This document shows, one piece after another, positions 43,284 through 44,029 of a DNA stretch of 44,029 nucleotides (positions are counted from its first letter, which is position 1; every line of letters begins with the position of its first letter). The stretch is from Rhodospirillaceae bacterium (GTDB taxonomy: Bacteria; Pseudomonadota; Alphaproteobacteria; Rhodospirillales; JABHCV01): assembly GCA_018671895.1 (NCBI GenBank), contig JABHGV010000016.1, forward strand, positions 1-44,029. The letters run 5' to 3'. The notes beneath the pieces are model-generated. The model saw only the letters and a program-made list of their open reading frames with translations, was not told the origin of the DNA and made no database searches. A program made the position numbers and the translations under genes.

Positions 43284-44029
43284 TCAATGCAACTCCGCAC
43301 GCAGTTGCTGGCGAAACACATCGATGGAAACCAGCTCGCCCTTGTTCTCGACATTCCAGAATTGCCAGCCATTACACGCCGGGGCCTTCTGCACATGGGC
43401 GCCGACCTGATGGATGGAACCATTGAAGTCTGAACAGGCCAGTGTACCGTCGGCACGCACCCGTGCCTTGTGACGTCGACGACTGTCGGTCAGCACGGTC
43501 CCGGTTTTCAGCATGCCGCGTTCGAGCAGGCGGCCAAAAGGAATGCGTGGCAGGTTGCGTTTGGGCGGCGTCGAGTAGAGTTTTTTCTCCTCGTCGGGAA
43601 TTTCCCGCACCTTCTTCAGGCGTTCGCGCGCCAGCTTGACATATTCCTTTTCACGCTCCAGTCCGATGAACTGACGGCCCAGTTTCTTGGCCACGGCCCC
43701 GGTAGTGCCGGTGCCGAAGAACGGGTCGAGGATCACATCGCCGACCTCGGTCGACGACAAGATGACCCGATACAGCAGCGATTCCGGCTTTTGCGTCGGA
43801 TGCGCCTTTTGCCCATTCTGTTTCAGGCGTTCGCGACCTGTGCAGATCGGCAATTCCCAATCAGAGCGCATCTGCAGATCATCGTTCAGGCTTTTCATCG
43901 CCTGATAATTGAACAGGTATTTGGAATCCTTGTCGCGCGCGCACCAGATCAGGGTCTCGTGGGCATTGGTGAAGCGTCGTCCGCGGAAATTAGGCATCGG
44001 GTTGGTCTTGCGCCAGACGACATCGTTCA
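43284..44029 (-). CDS. ccrM: CcrM-type adenine-N6 DNA methyltransferase (N-terminus cut off by window)
   Basis: The cell-cycle DNA methyltransferase of alphaproteobacteria, which modifies GANTC. Visible are NDVVWRKTNPMPNFRGRRF at the window edge, FTNAHETLIWCARD, KAHPTQKPESLLYRVILSST, and the SAM-binding motif VILDPFFGTGTTGAVAKKLG with GLEREKEYV. The long C-terminal extension (SDFNGSIHQVGAHVQKAPAC, then NGWQFW) is the CcrM-specific DNA-recognition domain. The catalytic DPPY-type motif lies outside the window. The frame remains open to base 44029. The 3' end is followed by repeat copy E. Confidence 0.95.
   Translation of the reverse strand, partial: NDVVWRKTNPMPNFRGRRFTNAHETLIWCARDKDSKYLFNYQAMKSLNDDLQMRSDWELPICTGRERLKQNGQKAHPTQKPESLLYRVILSSTEVGDVILDPFFGTGTTGAVAKKLGRQFIGLEREKEYVKLARERLKKVREIPDEEKKLYSTPPKRNLPRIPFGRLLERGMLKTGTVLTDSRRRHKARVRADGTLACSDFNGSIHQVGAHVQKAPACNGWQFWNVENKGELVSIDVFRQQLRAELH

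Overview
The window looks like a piece of an alphaproteobacterial chromosome, most likely a Rhodospirillales relative. It carries a CcrM-type DNA methyltransferase, a PhaR/PhaC/PhaA/PhaB polyhydroxyalkanoate (PHA) locus, ethylmalonyl-CoA pathway genes (crotonyl-CoA carboxylase/reductase, ethylmalonyl-CoA mutase, methylsuccinyl-CoA dehydrogenase), a B12-dependent ribonucleotide reductase, and the arrangement lysA-lptM-argH divergent from a tlpA-type gene. The DNA is GC-rich and densely coded. No gene-free stretch exceeds about 210 bases. No tRNA, rRNA, CRISPR array, transposase or integrase was seen.

Layout. 1-4066 is a queuosine neighbourhood: the 3' part of queF, a GST gene, a VUT-family (YhhQ-like) precursor transporter and queG. 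It is interrupted at 415-1715 by one AT-rich gene whose C-terminal domain has the DGA and RHR motifs of diadenylate cyclases. A diverged second copy of the queF 3' end lies behind it. 4074-6849 holds an FNR/DNR-type regulator, nnrS and a secreted FGE-like protein, with a perfect TTGAT-N4-ATCAA box between the last two. 6856-11101 is the PHA locus phaR / phaE-like-phaC-phaA-phaB. 11215-13707 has a secreted protein with an HEXXXH motif, a second GST and glyoxalase II. 13778-16401 has a methyltransferase and metX-metW. 16553-19467 is a phenylalanine/tyrosine block (chorismate mutase, HisC-type aminotransferase, prephenate dehydrogenase). 19527-23575 holds a DUF2125 gene, chaC and nrdJ. 23737-26738 is the operon ftsE-ftsX-ydcF-like-plsC, facing a zinc-ribbon membrane protein. 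28193-33799 has lysA-lptM-argH, tlpA, a small lipoprotein and an M24 peptidase. 33878-34336 is an unknown gene. 34325-42705 is the ethylmalonyl-CoA block (ecm divergent from ccr-mcd-pduO, then etfB-etfA-hbd). A dCMP deaminase and the 3' part of ccrM close the window.

How it works together. PhaA and PhaB make (R)-3-hydroxybutyryl-CoA, which feeds either PhaC (storage) or, via crotonyl-CoA, the Ccr-Ecm-Mcd route (assimilation of acetyl-CoA). A shared palindrome TGCA-N-TGCA lies in front of phaE/phaR, phaA and ccr, so PhaR may coordinate both branches. The PduO-type adenosyltransferase can supply coenzyme B12 to Ecm and NrdJ, and EtfAB is the likely electron acceptor for Mcd.

The most unusual items are the lone diadenylate-cyclase-like gene inserted at queF, the TGCA-N-TGCA sites linking storage to the ethylmalonyl-CoA pathway, a dispersed hairpin repeat with five copies at gene ends (base-pair covariation seen between two of them), and the FNR-type box beside a regulator that carries the matching ExxSR recognition residues.
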